Position numbers and translations under genes: made by a program. Below are positions 33,701 through 41,190 of a DNA stretch of 64,000 nucleotides, piece after piece. Source of the stretch: JAZKHT01 sp040385245 (GTDB taxonomy: Bacteria; Pseudomonadota; Alphaproteobacteria; Rhodobacterales; Rhodobacteraceae); NCBI GenBank assembly GCA_040385245.1, contig JAZKHT010000008.1:1-64000 (forward strand), in the 5' to 3' direction. Below the pieces are notes generated by a model. The model saw nothing but the letters and a program-made list of their open reading frames with translations, made no database searches and was not told where the DNA came from. Position 1 is the first letter of the stretch. Each line of letters starts with the position of its first letter.

Positions 33701-34610
33701 GTTTCTGGACCTGCCGCTGTTGAAAGGCAACGAGGTTGCGCATGCCCCGTATCTTGCCGTGACCGCCAAACCGTGGCCGGGGCGCCTGGGCGTCTGGAGC
33801 GCGGATCTGGATGATGGGTATGAACTGAATAGCATCGTCGCGGCACCTTCAGTGATCGGTGTGACGCAAAGCCCGCTTTTTGCCGCCAAGCCCGGATTGT
33901 GGGATCGTGGAACTCCGTTGCGGGTCAGGATCTATGGCGGAAATTTGTCGTCCGCGCTGCCCTTTTCGACGCTGAACGGAGCCAATGTCGCGGCGATCGG
34001 GGACGGGTCGTCTGGCAACTGGGAGGTGTTTCAGTTTGCCGATGCCGCTCTTGTCGGGCCGAACACTTATGAGCTTTCGATGCGCCTGCGGGGGCAGGCC
34101 GGGACCGACGGGATCATGCCGCAGATCTGGCCATCGGGCAGCTATATTGTCTTGATGACGGCCGCGGTGGGGCAGATTGAGCTGGATGTGTCTGCCAGGG
34201 GGTTGGCGCGGAATTACCGCATCGGTGCCGCAGCACGCGGCTATGACGACCCAAGTGTCGAGGTGCGGACCGAAACATTCGACGGGATCGGCCTGCGGCC
34301 CTATCCGGTGGCGCACCTGTCGGCAAAAGCGACCGCATCCGGCACACGGGTGACCTGGCTGCGACGCACCCGCATTGACGGTGATAACTGGACCCCCGCC
34401 GACGTTCCGCTGGGCGAGGATGCGGAAAGCTACGCGATCCGGGTGATCCGCGACGGTGCTATCCTGCGCGAAGCAACGACACAAGCGCCGGTCTGGACCT
34501 ACCCCCACGCAGACTTCATGTCAGACGGGGCAGGGCCACGCAGCATCCATGTCGCGCAGGTGTCCAGCCGATTTGGCCCCGGCCCGTTCCGATCTGTCGC
34601 CTTGCCATGA
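30723..34610 (+). CDS. GTA host-specificity fibre/megatron protein (g15)
   Basis: 1295 aa baseplate protein. A hydrophobic glycine-rich N-terminus (ILLSAVGAAVGAGFGGTVLG) is followed by a fold-forming region; the GTA TIM-barrel, glycoside-hydrolase-like domain spans about 430-760 (ISYAADWSEYAG near 505, FVGIDNYMPLSDW, RFTEYGCPSVDKG near 646). Then comes a phage tail hub domain from about 780 (LVRGYSTSDVRTARSALQP) and a C-terminal beta-rich receptor-binding region. It directly abuts g14 and its stop overlaps the next ATG. Confidence 0.93.
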   Translation: MATILLSAVGAAVGAGFGGTVLGLSGAVIGRAVGATLGRVIDQRILGAGSDAVEVGRVDRFRLMGASEGAAVAQVWGRTRLAGQVIWATRFVEDVTKSGGSKGAPQPKTVSYSYSVSLAIALCEGEILRVGRIWADGMEIAPKSLNLRVYTGGEDQLPDPKIVAVEGADKAPAYRGIAYVVIEELALADFGNRVPQFNFEVVRSAQGPLAEAQTSLTDAVTAVAMIPGTGEYALATTPVHYTDGPGQNRSANVNSALEVTDFAASLLQLREELPKCRSVSLVVSWFGDDLRCGTCQVRPKVEQRLADGVKMPWRAGGIDRTGADELARMDGRSIFGGTPADASVIEAIKALRAGGQEVMFYPFVLMEQLVGNTLPDPWTGGESQPALPWRGRITLAQAPGRAGSSDRNAAAEHEVGAFFGTATAADIVILGDRVVHSGSDEWRYRRFILHYARLCMLAGGVDAFCIGSELRGLTQIRGQGDSFPAVDALRTLAADVRAILGPETKISYAADWSEYAGFQADGNRYFHLDPLWADANIDFVGIDNYMPLSDWRDGEDHADAGWGSVYSLEYLKANIAGGEGFDWYYDGPEGEAAQYRKPIVDDVHDEPWVWRVKDLRSWWGLPHHERIGGSRNATPTAWQPGSKPIRFTEYGCPSVDKGTNQPNLFYDARSSESAVPRASTGRRDDLIQMQYLRAMADYWTDPAHNPNSDVYAGQMVDFGRAHVWAWDARPFPLFPALSDVWGDGANYRLGHWLNGRVTSQPLAAVVAELAEGAGVTAINTDRLYGLVRGYSTSDVRTARSALQPLMLMGSFDTVERDGQLVFLSRDGRITQDIDPATMAVSGDAEGVFEVVRSSAAEVSGQVRLGYTEADGDYLQRVADAQFPDDLGLGVVQSDLALVLTASEGRATAERWLAEARVGRDTARFALPRSALHVGAGDVVRIKGRRYRIDRTDQGDAQQIEAVRIEPGIYQPSDAAEDAILARRFAAPVPVFPLFLDLPLLKGNEVAHAPYLAVTAKPWPGRLGVWSADLDDGYELNSIVAAPSVIGVTQSPLFAAKPGLWDRGTPLRVRIYGGNLSSALPFSTLNGANVAAIGDGSSGNWEVFQFADAALVGPNTYELSMRLRGQAGTDGIMPQIWPSGSYIVLMTAAVGQIELDVSARGLARNYRIGAAARGYDDPSVEVRTETFDGIGLRPYPVAHLSAKATASGTRVTWLRRTRIDGDNWTPADVPLGEDAESYAIRVIRDGAILREATTQAPVWTYPHADFMSDGAGPRSIHVAQVSSRFGPGPFRSVALP

Positions 34611-34960
34611 GGCGGGTGTTGATCGGTGATCTGCTTGCCGCCGCAGAATGGCTTTGCGGCGCGCCGGTTGCAGATCAATGGGCATCGGCCTGTCGGTTGA
34701 TTGATCAGGCCGATGCTGCCCATCGCTACTCCAGACGGTTTCATCGCCCCCATCCGCGCTGGGGCGATGGCAGCCTGATGGCGCGGGCGATGGCGGACGC
34801 CGGGAATGTCACGCGCGCGCCTTGGTCTGCGCAGATGTTGCAGTCACTTTCCATCATATGTCAGGCCGTCCGCAACCGACGGGAATTTTCCGCAGTGGCT
34901 TGGTCTGTCGCTTTGCCGTCTTATATGCTAGCAAGGACTGCAAAAGTCGGAGGGCGCAGC
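34607..34960 (+). CDS. Small GTA-adjacent reading frame (DUF7742-like), open into cysE
   Basis: ATG 34607 overlaps the g15 stop (ATGA). The frame encodes RRVLIGDLLAAAEWLCGAPV, ADAAHRYSRRFHRPHPRWGD and GSLMARAM, resembling the small protein often found after g15 in Rhodobacterales. It normally ends near residue 100, but here no stop occurs before the cysE ATG, which is in the same frame (118 codons later). Translation through would give a 385-aa CysE with an extra N-terminal domain. The last ~30 codons (from about NRREFSAVAW) look like leader rather than protein. Confidence 0.55.
34900..34929 (+). promoter_or_regulatory. Candidate cysE promoter
   Basis: TTGGTC (34900-34905), 18 nt, TATGCT (34924-34929) within TTATATGCTA. 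It lies 32 nt before the cysE ATG, inside the upstream open frame. Confidence 0.35.
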
Positions 34961-35764
34961 ATGGCCGAGATGAAACCGAAAGTGGCGTCTGTTGACCCGG
35001 TCTGGAACCGTGTCTGCGACGAGGCGGTCGAAGCGATCCGCGCCGAGCCGTTGCTGGGTGGGTTGATCCATTCCAGCCTTTTGCATCATTCATCGATGGA
35101 ACGGGCGCTGGCCTACCGTTTCTCGCAAAAACTGGCGTCGGGCGAGATGTCCGAACAGATCCTGCGAGAAATCGCGGACGAGGCTTATGCAACCGATCCC
35201 GAACTGGGGGCGGCGGCACGGGCTGACGTGATGGCGGTGTTTGACCGTGACCCGGCCTGCCATCGGTATTTGCAGCCGATTCTGTTCTTCAAGGGATATC
35301 AGGCGGTCCAAGCCTACCGGATCGGTCACTGGCTGTGGGAAACCGGGCGCAAGGATTTGTCGTATTTCGTGCAGATGCGGGTGTCTGAGGTGTTCGGCGT
35401 CGATATCCACCCTGCCGCACGGGTGGGCAAAGGCATCATGATTGACCACGCCCATTCCATTGTCATCGGCGAGACGGCGGTGGTTGGGGACAATGTCTCG
35501 ATGCTGCATTCGGTGACATTGGGCGGAACCGGCAAGGAAGATGGTGATCGCCACCCCAAGATCGGCAATGGCGTGCTGATCGGGGCCGGGGCCAAGGTGC
35601 TTGGCAATATCACCATCGGCCACTGCTCGCGCATTGCGGCGGGTTCGGTGGTGCTGCATGACGTGCCGCCGTGCAAGACCGTTGCAGGTGTTCCGGCCAA
35701 GATCATCGGCGAAGCGGGCTGCGCCCAGCCTGCCGTGTCGATGGATCACCGTCTGAACGACTGA
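34961..35764 (+). CDS. cysE: Serine O-acetyltransferase
   Basis: 267 aa; acetylates L-serine with acetyl-CoA, the first step of cysteine synthesis. N-terminal helical SATase domain (DPVWNRVCDEAVEAIRAEPL, FFKGYQAVQAYRIGHWLW), then the left-handed beta-helix of hexapeptide repeats (IDHAHSIVIGETAVVGDN, SVTLGGTGKEDGDRHPKIG). GGAGG seven bases before ATG 34961 sets the start, although the frame is open further upstream into the GTA-linked gene. cysE is a known neighbour of GTA clusters. Strong terminator downstream. Confidence 0.95.
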   Translation: MAEMKPKVASVDPVWNRVCDEAVEAIRAEPLLGGLIHSSLLHHSSMERALAYRFSQKLASGEMSEQILREIADEAYATDPELGAAARADVMAVFDRDPACHRYLQPILFFKGYQAVQAYRIGHWLWETGRKDLSYFVQMRVSEVFGVDIHPAARVGKGIMIDHAHSIVIGETAVVGDNVSMLHSVTLGGTGKEDGDRHPKIGNGVLIGAGAKVLGNITIGHCSRIAAGSVVLHDVPPCKTVAGVPAKIIGEAGCAQPAVSMDHRLND

Positions 35765-35774
35765 TCTTCACAAC

Positions 35775-35813
35775 AAAAAAGGCCCGGCTGCAAAGCGCAG
35801 CCGGGCCTTTTTT
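35775..35813. terminator. Bidirectional terminator between cysE and pdhC
   Basis: Perfect 16-bp stem beginning AAAAAAGGCCCGGCTG, with A and T runs on either side, so it serves both convergent genes. Confidence 0.92.
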
Positions 35814-35829
35814 GTGCCGTGCGAATGGC

Positions 35830-37116
35830 TTAGGCCAGCATCGCCATCGGGTTTTCCAGATTTTCGACAATCGCCTTCAGGAAATCGGCCCCCAGCGCAC
35901 CGTCGATCACCCGGTGATCGACCGACAGCGTCATCGACATGACCGTAGCCACCGTCAGGCTGCCGTCCTTGGCCACCACCGGCTTTTTGACCCCGGCACC
36001 GACCGCCAGAATGGACCCATGCGGCGGGTTGATGACGGCGTCAAAGTTGTCAACTCCCATCATCCCAAGGTTCGAGATCGCAAAACTGCCGCCCTGATAT
36101 TCATGCGGGGCCAGCTTTTTCGTCTTTGCGCGGGTTGCGAGATCCTTCATTTCGGCCGACAGCGCCGACAGCGATTTCTGATCCGCATCGCGCAGCACCG
36201 GCGTGAACAGTCCGCCTTCGATGGCCACGGCGACGGCCACATCCGACGGTTTCAGCCGCAGGATACGGTCGCCCGCCCAGACGGCATTGGCGTTCGGAAC
36301 CGCCTGCAACGCCAAGGCGCAGGCCTTGATGATGAAGTCGTTTACCGACAGTTTGATGCCCCGGCCTTCCAGTTGCTTGTTCAACTGTTCGCGAAAGGCC
36401 ATCAGCGCATCCAGACGCACATCGCGCCGCAGGTAGAAATGCGGGATGGTCTGTTTGGCCTCGGTCAGGCGGGCCGCGATGGTGCGGCGCATACCGTCCA
36501 GCGGCAGTTCTTCATAGGCGCGGTCGGCGTACATCTTCTTGACCGTTTCCGCCGTTGCCCCCGTGGGCATGGCCGATGCGGCAGGCGCAGGTGTGGCAGG
36601 TGCAGCGGCAACCGGCGCTGCCGCAGCCACGGGTTTGGCCCCCTCAACATCCGCCTTGACGATGCGGCCATGCGGGCCCGAGCCTTGCACCTGTGTCAGG
36701 TCCAGACCCTTTTCCGCCGCGATCCGCCGGGCAAGGGGTGACGCAAACACACGCGCCCCGGTCGCACGGGGTGCGGCAGCAACAGCCGCCACAGGTGCCG
36801 CCGCAGCGGGTTGCGCCGCCGCTGGGGCCGCGGCGGTTGCCTTGACCGGGGCAGGGGCCGCATCGGCGGATTCGCCGTCTTCAACCATGATGGCGATGGG
36901 CGTGTTGACCTTGACCCCTGCCGTGCCTTCGGTCACCAGCAGTTTGCCGACGATCCCTTCGTCGACCGCCTCGAACTCCATCGTGGCCTTGTCCGTCTCG
37001 ATCTCGGCCAGAATCTGGCCCGACTTGACCACATCCCCCTCTTTCACCAGCCACTTCGCCAGCGTGCCTTCTTCCATCGTCGGAGAAAGCGCCGGCATCA
37101 GGATTTGCGTTGCCAT
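35830..37116 (-). CDS. pdhC: Pyruvate dehydrogenase E2, dihydrolipoamide acetyltransferase
   Basis: 428 aa core of the pyruvate dehydrogenase complex; transfers acetyl from lipoamide to CoA. Order: lipoyl domain with Lys43 in EIETDKATMEFE, Ala/Pro linker, E1/E3-binding domain (ASPLARRIAAEKGLDLTQV), second linker, catalytic domain ending VDHRVIDGALGADFL with the active His. Only one lipoyl domain, as usual in alphaproteobacteria. Last gene of pdhA-pdhB-pdhC, 11 nt after pdhB. Its lipoyl domain is nearly identical to that of pdhB. Confidence 0.96.
   Translation of the reverse strand: MATQILMPALSPTMEEGTLAKWLVKEGDVVKSGQILAEIETDKATMEFEAVDEGIVGKLLVTEGTAGVKVNTPIAIMVEDGESADAAPAPVKATAAAPAAAQPAAAAPVAAVAAAPRATGARVFASPLARRIAAEKGLDLTQVQGSGPHGRIVKADVEGAKPVAAAAPVAAAPATPAPAASAMPTGATAETVKKMYADRAYEELPLDGMRRTIAARLTEAKQTIPHFYLRRDVRLDALMAFREQLNKQLEGRGIKLSVNDFIIKACALALQAVPNANAVWAGDRILRLKPSDVAVAVAIEGGLFTPVLRDADQKSLSALSAEMKDLATRAKTKKLAPHEYQGGSFAISNLGMMGVDNFDAVINPPHGSILAVGAGVKKPVVAKDGSLTVATVMSMTLSVDHRVIDGALGADFLKAIVENLENPMAMLA
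36847..37116 (-). repeat. Lipoyl-domain direct repeat, copy in pdhC
   Basis: The first ~90 codons match those of pdhB (38232-38501), with about five to six amino-acid differences in the lipoyl core and scattered synonymous changes. A run of about 36 nt around the lipoyl Lys codon is identical. Confidence 0.75.
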
Positions 37117-37127
37117 GTTCCCCTCCC

Positions 37128-38501
37128 TCAGCGGTAGCAGACGGATTTGACGGCAGCGACCACTTCGGCCGCCGTGGTCAAAGCCAGCTTTTCAAGGTTC
37201 GCCGCATAGGGCATCGGCACGTCCTTGCCCGTGCAGTTGATCACCGGAGCGTCCAGATAATCAAAGGCACGCTGCATGATCGTGGCACCGATATGGTTGC
37301 CGATGGACCCGACAGGGAAGCCTTCTTCGACCGTGACACAGCGGTAGGTCTTTTGAACCGACGCCAGCACCGTGTCATAATCGATGGGGCGCAGGGTCCG
37401 CAGGTTGATCACCTCGGCGCTGATGCCGTCTTTCGCAAGTTCATCTGCGGCGGCCAGCGCATAGGTCAGACCGATGCCGAACGAGACGATGGTGACATCC
37501 GTGCCGCTGCGCAGGATCGACGCCTTGCCAAAGGGTACGATGAAATCGGGATCGGTCGGCACCTCGAACGTGCGGCCATAAAGAATCTCGTTTTCAAGGA
37601 AAATCACCGGGTTCGGGTCGCGAATGGCCGATTTCAGCAGCCCTTTCGCATCAGCCGCCGAATAGGGCATACAGACCCGGATGCCCGGAATGGCCGAATA
37701 CCACGCCGCATAATCCTGGCTGTGCTGTGCGCCCACTCGGGCCGCAGCCCCGTTCGGGCCGCGGAACACGATCGGGCTGCCCATCTGGCCCCCCGACATA
37801 TACAGCGTCTTTGCGGCCGAGTTGATAATGTGGTCAATCGCCTGCATGGCAAAGTTGAACGTCATGAACTCGACAATCGGGCGCAGACCGGCCCAGCTTG
37901 CCCCGACCGCGATCCCGGCGAACCCGTGTTCGGTGATCGGTGTGTCCACCACGCGCTTCGGCCCGAATTCGTCCAGCAAGCCTTGGCTGATCTTGTAGGC
38001 GCCCTGATATTCGCCAACCTCTTCCCCCATCAGGAACACGGTCGGATCGGCGCGCATCTCTTCGGCCATCGCCTCGCGCAATGCCTCGCGCACCGTCATG
38101 GTCTTGGTCACGGCACCTTCGGGGATGTCCGAGTGGGGCCAGCCGCTGGCAGCAACCGGGGCTGCCGCCACCGCTGCGGGGACAGTCGCCGCCACGGGTG
38201 CTGCCACGGGGGCAGGCGCCGCAGACGCCGCCGGGGCAGGGGCGGCATCCGCCGACTCCCCTTCTTCGACCAGCACTGCGATAGGGGTGTTCACCTTGAC
38301 CCCTGCGGTGCCTTCGGCCACCAGCAGCTTGCCGACGATCCCTTCATCGACCGCTTCGAATTCCATCGTGGCCTTGTCCGTCTCGATCTCGGCCAGGATC
38401 TGGCCAGATTTGACGGCGTCGCCTTCCTTTACCAGCCACTTGGCCAATGTGCCTTCTTCCATGGTCGGAGAAAGCGCGGGCATGAGTATCTGAGTTGCCA
38501 T
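37128..38501 (-). CDS. pdhB: Pyruvate dehydrogenase E1 beta subunit with N-terminal lipoyl domain
   Basis: 457 aa. Residues 1-80 are a lipoyl domain (Lys43 in EIETDKATMEFE), then an Ala-rich linker, then the E1-beta transketolase fold from about residue 130 (TMTVREALREAMAEEM, LMGEEVGEYQGAYKIS, HSQDYAAWYSAIPG). E1-beta carrying its own lipoyl domain is a hallmark of alphaproteobacterial complexes. 13 nt downstream of pdhA. Confidence 0.96.
   Translation of the reverse strand: MATQILMPALSPTMEEGTLAKWLVKEGDAVKSGQILAEIETDKATMEFEAVDEGIVGKLLVAEGTAGVKVNTPIAVLVEEGESADAAPAPAASAAPAPVAAPVAATVPAAVAAAPVAASGWPHSDIPEGAVTKTMTVREALREAMAEEMRADPTVFLMGEEVGEYQGAYKISQGLLDEFGPKRVVDTPITEHGFAGIAVGASWAGLRPIVEFMTFNFAMQAIDHIINSAAKTLYMSGGQMGSPIVFRGPNGAAARVGAQHSQDYAAWYSAIPGIRVCMPYSAADAKGLLKSAIRDPNPVIFLENEILYGRTFEVPTDPDFIVPFGKASILRSGTDVTIVSFGIGLTYALAAADELAKDGISAEVINLRTLRPIDYDTVLASVQKTYRCVTVEEGFPVGSIGNHIGATIMQRAFDYLDAPVINCTGKDVPMPYAANLEKLALTTAAEVVAAVKSVCYR
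38232..38501 (-). repeat. Lipoyl-domain direct repeat, copy in pdhB
   Basis: Partner of 36847-37116, same orientation, 1.4 kb apart. Both copies start MATQILMPALSPTMEEGTLA. Confidence 0.75.
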
Positions 38502-38514
38502 TCGTTTTCCCCCC

Positions 38515-39504
38515 TCAGGCGTAGATATCGGTCCAAAGCTCTTCCAGCGAAGGCTCCGGGCTGTCTTTGGCGAATTCGGCGCTGTCGTTGACCGTCGCCT
38601 TGATGTCCTTGTCGATGGCCTTCAGATCGTCATCCGATGCAAGACCACCCTGCAACAGCAGGTCGCGGACGTGTTCGATTGCATCCTTTTCGCTGCGCAT
38701 CTTTTCGACCTCTTCGCGAGTCCGATACTTGGCCGGGTCCGACATGGAATGGCCGCGATAGCGGTAGGTCATCATTTCCAGAATGTAGGGGCCTTCGCCC
38801 GCGCGGCAGGCAGCAACCGCCTTTTGCCCGGCGGCCTTGACCGCCAGCACGTCCATGCCATCGACCGCTTCGCCCTTGATGCCGTAAGCGGCACCGCGTT
38901 CCCACAGGCTGGGCGATTTTGTTGACCGCTTCACCGAAGTGCCCATGGCGTACTGGTTGTTCTCGATCACGAACACCACCGGCAGGTTCCACAACTCGGC
39001 CATGTTGTATGTCTCGTACACTTGGCCCTGGTTCGCGGCCCCGTCGCCGAAATAGGCGAAGGTCACGTTGTCATTGCCCAGATACTTGTCGGCAAAGGCC
39101 AGCCCCGCCCCAAGCGGCACCTGCGCGCCGACGATGCCGTGACCGCCGTAAAAGTGGCGTTCCTTGCTGAACATGTGCATCGAACCGCCCTTGCCCTTGG
39201 AGTATCCCCCAATCCGCCCGGTAAGTTCGGCCATGACACCCTTCGGGTCCATCCCGCAGGCCAGCATGTGGCCGTGGTCGCGATAGGACGTGATGCGCTT
39301 GTCGCCTTCCTTCGCCGCCGCCTCAAGGCCCACAACCACCGCTTCCTGCCCGATGTACAGGTGGCAGAACCCGCCGATCAGGCCCATGCCATACAACTGG
39401 CCCGCCTTTTCCTCGAACCGGCGGATCAGCAACATCTCGCGGTAGTACTTCAGCAATTCATCTTTCGAGACGTTTGACGTCTCGGGTGATTTCTTTGCGG
39501 CCAA
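38515..39504 (-). CDS. pdhA: Pyruvate dehydrogenase E1 alpha subunit (TTG start)
   Basis: 329 aa thiamine-diphosphate subunit that decarboxylates pyruvate with E1-beta. TPP motif GDGAANQGQVYETYNMAELW is followed by the ENNQYAMGTSVKR loop; the phosphorylation-type loop YRYRGHSMSDPAKYR is present. The start codon is TTG at 39504: GGAGG lies eight bases upstream, the sequence MAAKKSPETSNVSKDELL fits the family, and the next ATG would remove about 23 residues. First gene of the operon. Confidence 0.95.
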   Translation of the reverse strand: MAAKKSPETSNVSKDELLKYYREMLLIRRFEEKAGQLYGMGLIGGFCHLYIGQEAVVVGLEAAAKEGDKRITSYRDHGHMLACGMDPKGVMAELTGRIGGYSKGKGGSMHMFSKERHFYGGHGIVGAQVPLGAGLAFADKYLGNDNVTFAYFGDGAANQGQVYETYNMAELWNLPVVFVIENNQYAMGTSVKRSTKSPSLWERGAAYGIKGEAVDGMDVLAVKAAGQKAVAACRAGEGPYILEMMTYRYRGHSMSDPAKYRTREEVEKMRSEKDAIEHVRDLLLQGGLASDDDLKAIDKDIKATVNDSAEFAKDSPEPSLEELWTDIYA

Positions 39505-39554
39505 GGTGGCATCCTCCCGTCTCAGCTTTGAAAAATTAGTTCAACATTAAACTA

Positions 39555-39584
39555 CCTATACAATATCGGAGTTTATTGGGTCAA
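39555..39584 (-). promoter_or_regulatory. Candidate pdhABC promoter
   Basis: On the minus strand TTGACC (39584-39579), 18 nt, TATAGG (39560-39555), in a locally AT-rich stretch 50 nt upstream of the pdhA start. Confidence 0.5.
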
Positions 39585-39654
39585 AAGAAAATTTCCACGC
39601 CCCGACAGTGCCGGCGCATGTCAGCCATGCAAAAAAGGGGGTAACCGCTTGCGG

Positions 39655-39957
39655 TCAGCGGATGACGATTTCATCCGCGCGGACATAGCCCAGCACGTCG
39701 CGCGCCTGTTCGTCCAGCAGATCAAGGTCAAGAAATTCGTCCGACAGCCGCCGCGTTCGGTTTTCCAGCGCCGCCAGATCTTCGGCCAGGCGGTCGCGTT
39801 CGGCCTGCAACACCTCTGCCTCGGCCTCAAGCTGGACCTGCCGGAACAGGCCATAATCGCCCTGCACGGCGGCAAAGGTGAAATAGCTGCCCATCGCAAA
39901 GGCAAGTGCGAAATAAAGGATCGCACCGATGGATGGGCGGGACGTCGGGTTGTTCAT
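39655..39957 (-). CDS. FtsB/DivIC-type septum formation initiator
   Basis: 100 aa: one N-terminal membrane segment (IGAILYFALAFAMGSYFTFA), then a coiled coil (VQLEAEAEVLQAERDRLAED, LAALENRTRRLSDEFLDLDLL) and a short C-terminal tail ending ADEIVIR. This is the FtsB/DivIC layout; the partner binds FtsL and FtsQ in the divisome. GAGG is seven bases before ATG 39957. Its place upstream of pdhA and downstream of the aldolase matches other Rhodobacteraceae. Confidence 0.85.
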   Translation of the reverse strand: MNNPTSRPSIGAILYFALAFAMGSYFTFAAVQGDYGLFRQVQLEAEAEVLQAERDRLAEDLAALENRTRRLSDEFLDLDLLDEQARDVLGYVRADEIVIR

Positions 39958-40150
39958 CACTCTGCCTCGGGTCGTCCCTCTGACCGGGGACGTGTCCGCG
40001 AATCATGTCACACGACGAAAGATTTGTGAATCCCGAAACGCACGACTTTTGGCGGTGTTGGCACCCGATTCTCCCTTGGGGTTGACGGCGGGACGTAGCC
40101 CGCGGCGCCCGCCACCCTGCGATTGGGGGGCCGCAGCCCCCCGGCGCGGA

Positions 40151-41080
40151 TCAGGCGCGGCCCTTGTAGATGTCCACCAGCTTGCCCAGCATCGCCAGCG
40201 CATCGCCGCGTTCCCGCTGGAACGAGTTGCGCCCGATGATCGACCCGTTGCCGCCGCCGTCGCGAATGGCGCGGGCATCGTCATAAACCGAATCCTCGCC
40301 CTTCTTGGCCCCGCCCGAAAAGACCACGATGCGCCGCCCGGCAAAGGACGCCTGCATGCAATGCCGGACCCGTGCCGCCTGTGTGGCAATGTCGATCCCC
40401 TGCGCCTCGTAGACCTTTTTCGCCTCGGCCAGCATCAAGTGATCGGTCGACAGCTTGATCTTGATGATATGCGCGCCCAGCAGCGCCGCGATCTGTGCCG
40501 CATAGGCCGCAACGTCAATGGCCGTCTCGCCGTCCTTGGAAATCGCTTCGCCGCGCGGATAGGACCAGATCACGGTGGCCACACCCTTGGCCGCCGCCTC
40601 TTTGCGCATCTCGCGGATTTCTTCGTACATGTCCAGTTGCGCATCCGACCCCGGATAGATGGTGAACCCGATCGCTGCACAGCCCAGACGCAGCGCATCA
40701 TCCACTGATCCGGTCACGGCCTGATTCTTGCCGCAGGTGTCCGACATCAGGCTGTTGGCGCTGTTCAGCTTCAGGATCGTCGGGATCTGCCCGGCAAAGG
40801 TATCCGCCCCCGCCTCGAGCATCCCCAAGGGGGCGGCAAAGGCGTTCAGCCCGGCGTCGATGGCCAGTTGGTAATGGTAATGCGGGTCATAGCCCGCCGG
40901 ATTGACGGCAAAGTTGCGCGCCGGGCCATGTTCGAACCCTTGATCGACCGGCAGGATGATCATCTTGCCGGTTCCGCCCAGACGGCCTTCCATCAGCATC
41001 CGGCACAAATTGCCCTTCACGCCGGGGGTGTCACCTTCATAGTTGCTCAGGATCTTCTGGACGATTTTCGTCGCGCGCAT
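40151..41080 (-). CDS. fbaB: Class I fructose-bisphosphate aldolase (DeoC/FbaB family)
   Basis: 309 aa. The Schiff-base Lys is expected in HIIKIKLSTDHL; MIILPVDQGFEHGPARNFAVNP, LEAGADTFAGQIPTILKLN and VVFSGGAKKGEDSVYDD are family features. Cleaves fructose 1,6-bisphosphate to triose phosphates or acts in gluconeogenesis. AAAGGG precedes the ATG. Lies downstream of pgk on the same strand with 110 nt between, which holds a possible CceR-like site. Confidence 0.92.
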   Translation of the reverse strand: MRATKIVQKILSNYEGDTPGVKGNLCRMLMEGRLGGTGKMIILPVDQGFEHGPARNFAVNPAGYDPHYHYQLAIDAGLNAFAAPLGMLEAGADTFAGQIPTILKLNSANSLMSDTCGKNQAVTGSVDDALRLGCAAIGFTIYPGSDAQLDMYEEIREMRKEAAAKGVATVIWSYPRGEAISKDGETAIDVAAYAAQIAALLGAHIIKIKLSTDHLMLAEAKKVYEAQGIDIATQAARVRHCMQASFAGRRIVVFSGGAKKGEDSVYDDARAIRDGGGNGSIIGRNSFQRERGDALAMLGKLVDIYKGRA

Positions 41081-41149
41081 GTCTTTTCCCTTTCAGATGC
41101 CGTTCGGGCCCATACTGGCCTTAGAACCCTGCTGTGACGCTTGCAAATC

Positions 41150-41163
41150 TGTTGGCGCTAACG
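41150..41163. promoter_or_regulatory. Candidate CceR-like operator upstream of fbaB
   Basis: TGTTGGCGCTAACG matches 12 of 14 positions of the palindrome TGTTAGCGCTAACA that I recall for CceR, the LacI-family regulator of central carbon metabolism in Rhodobacter sphaeroides. It is 70 nt upstream of the fbaB start. Identity is inference. Confidence 0.35.
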
Positions 41164-41190
41164 GACGCGATTTTGGCCCGGAGGGCCGGT

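Larger units (their letters stand above)
20721..34610 (+). mobile_element. Gene transfer agent (RcGTA-type) structural cluster
   Basis: Seventeen co-directional genes in the order known from Rhodobacter capsulatus GTA: small and large terminase, portal, g3.5, prohead protease, capsid, two connectors, tail terminator, tail tube, two small chaperone-like genes, short tape measure, DUF2460, DUF2163, NlpC/P60 and the 1295-aa fibre protein. Integrase, repressor, replication and lysis genes are absent, as in GTAs. All frames are intact. GTAs package random host DNA; they are domesticated rather than self-propagating. Confidence 0.93.

Noticed and set aside
20721..34610. Ordinary temperate prophage
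   Set aside because: No integrase, repressor, replication or attachment sites, and gene order and small gene sizes match the gene transfer agent cluster.
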